Positions 6,465-7,237 of a stretch of DNA of 7,237 nt are shown here, one piece after another; the first letter of the stretch is position 1; every line of letters starts with the position of its first letter. The stretch is from contig PAXL01000021.1 of NCBI GenBank assembly GCA_002714465.1, positions 8,394 to 15,630 of the forward strand, read 5' to 3'. The DNA comes from Gemmatimonadota bacterium. GTDB taxonomy: Bacteria > Latescibacterota > UBA2968. The position numbers and the translations under genes are program-made. The notes under the pieces are model-generated. The model ran no database searches and was not told the origin of the DNA. It worked only from the letters and a program-made list of their open reading frames with translations.

Positions 6465-7237
6465 CTGCGTCAATTCCTCCTTCACCAACGATTCTGCAGG
6501 AAACACCCTGAACAGACATATGCCGCTTCAGGCTGGGCAGGGACGTCTCCTCAACCTTGGAGAATCCGAGGACCACTCCATTTTGCTGCGTTTTCAGATA
6601 TTCCGTGTTCCCCTCTTCCGTTTCATCCCTGAACCTCGCGAACTTCAGGTAGTGATAGTGCAGAAGCGAAGCCAAACCTACGGCGTTCACCCTTCCCTCG
6701 TTGATAACCTCCATCACATCGTCACCTTTGCCCGCACCACCACAGGCGATTACCGGGATGCTGACCGACTCCGAAACTCGGCGGGTCAAGTCAACGTCAT
6801 ATCCTTTTCCCGTCCCCTCCCGATCGATAGAGGTGACCATAATCTCACCTGCACCGAGATCCTCCACCTGTTTTGCCCAACTGAAAACGTCGACACCTGT
6901 CTCTTCGCGACCATTATCGGTGAAGGCCTCGTAGCTACCGTCAGGCTTCTGGATCGCCTCAATCGAGATCACGATCGTCGACGAACCAAACCGTTCAGCC
7001 GCCTTCGTGATCAGGGCTGGATCGCTGATCGCAGCAGTGTTGAGGGCGACCTTGTCCGCGCCAGCGAGAAGTACCGACCTGATATCCTCCAAACTCCGAA
7101 GCCCCCCGCCCACTGTCAGAGGTATGAAGACTTCCTTTGAAGTCTTCTTTATGAAGTCGACGAGGCTGTTTCTTCCATAGAGGCTGGCGACCACGTCCAT
7201 ATAGATCAACTCATCGGCCCCCTCTTCGTAATACGTC
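6457..7237 (-). CDS. hisF: HisF-like cyclase paralogue, ammonia-channelling partner of the sugar amidotransferase; 5' end outside window
   Basis: In histidine synthesis HisF takes ammonia from HisH; paralogues in surface-sugar loci (such as P. aeruginosa HisF2) instead supply ammonia to a WbpG-type amidotransferase. The reading frame is open to the window edge: TYYEEGADELIYMDVVAS is the usual block after strand 1, so about 40-50 N-terminal residues, including the first catalytic Asp, are missing. Seen: PLTVGGGLRS (7122-7093), GADKVALNTAA (7062-7030), GAGEIMVTSIDREG, GYDVDLTRRV, IPVIACGGAGKGDD and ASLLHY, together the TIM barrel with its phosphate-binding loops. Two departures from true HisF: Ser (6882-6880) replaces the catalytic Asp just before Trp, and about 30 extra residues follow the ASLLHY block before the final SLKRHMSVQGVSCR helix/strand. 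Both suit a non-histidine role. A HisH-like glutaminase is expected just upstream, outside the window. Confidence 0.93.
   Translation of the reverse strand, partial: TYYEEGADELIYMDVVASLYGRNSLVDFIKKTSKEVFIPLTVGGGLRSLEDIRSVLLAGADKVALNTAAISDPALITKAAERFGSSTIVISIEAIQKPDGSYEAFTDNGREETGVDVFSWAKQVEDLGAGEIMVTSIDREGTGKGYDVDLTRRVSESVSIPVIACGGAGKGDDVMEVINEGRVNAVGLASLLHYHYLKFARFRDETEEGNTEYLKTQQNGVVLGFSKVEETSLPSLKRHMSVQGVSCRIVGEGGIDADV
6475..6482 (-). promoter_or_regulatory. Strong Shine-Dalgarno setting the amidotransferase start
   Basis: AAGGAGGA lies within the 3' end of the HisF-like gene, 10 bases before ATG 6464. It selects this start over the in-frame ATG at 6506 and couples translation of the two partner subunits. 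Confidence 0.8.
7126..7147. repeat. Perfect 9-bp inverted repeat, 4-nt loop
   Basis: GAAGACTTC (7126-7134) and GAAGTCTTC (7139-7147) are exact reverse complements with a CTTT spacer, inside the HisF-like gene over the residues KKTSKEVF. No U-tract follows on the coding strand. It may be chance. Confidence 0.55.

Noticed and set aside
6465..6506. Longer amidotransferase start at ATG 6506
   Set aside because: The 14 extra residues show no family similarity and contain the Shine-Dalgarno for the ATG at 6464.
6418..7140. 240-residue open frame on the plus strand
   Set aside because: It lies opposite the HisF-like gene and the start of the amidotransferase gene; the minus strand holds unmistakable protein families and the plus product has no domain-like features.
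6457..7237. HisF as part of histidine biosynthesis
   Set aside because: No other his genes are present, the catalytic Asp before Trp is Ser, and it is coupled by overlap to a sugar amidotransferase.

Overview
The window is a solid run of seven genes, all on the minus strand, from a cell-surface sugar locus. They encode enzymes for a nonulosonic (sialic-acid-like) acid that probably carries an acetamidino group. It looks like a bacterium of moderately high GC that uses ATG, GTG and TTG starts with good Shine-Dalgarno sequences. The sequence does not allow a taxonomic call. A Gram-negative host is plausible, because such sugars usually decorate LPS, capsule or flagella, but that is inference.

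Reading in the direction of transcription (high to low coordinates): (1) a HisF-like ammonia-channelling subunit whose 5' end lies outside the window (7237-6457); (2) an N-acetyl sugar amidotransferase of the WbpG/PseA type with an SGGKDS PP-loop (6464-5253); (3) a divergent protein with NodB/polysaccharide-deacetylase-like motifs (5252-3852); (4) a NeuC/LegG-type hydrolysing 2-epimerase interrupted by one in-frame TGA (3838-2666); (5) a CBS-domain sugar nucleotidyltransferase resembling Campylobacter PtmE (2650-1544); (6) an extended SDR sugar-nucleotide dehydratase/epimerase (1547-525); (7) the first 176 codons of a NeuB/LegI nonulosonate synthase, running off the low-coordinate end (528-1).

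No gap between genes exceeds 15 bases and four of the six junctions overlap or abut, so this is the interior of one operon. No promoter or rho-independent terminator is visible. The set matches the GDP-linked legionaminic acid route known from Campylobacter: nucleotidyltransferase, dehydratase, (aminotransferase and acetyltransferase, not in the window), hydrolysing 2-epimerase, synthase. An added HisF-like/amidotransferase pair would turn an N-acetyl into an N-acetimidoyl group. The exact sugar is inferred, not proven.

Three things stand out: the in-frame TGA in an otherwise intact 2-epimerase gene; the unfamiliar deacetylase-like protein next to the amidotransferase; and a perfect 16-bp inverted repeat buried in that gene. 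The HisF paralogue also has Ser where true HisF has its catalytic Asp before Trp.
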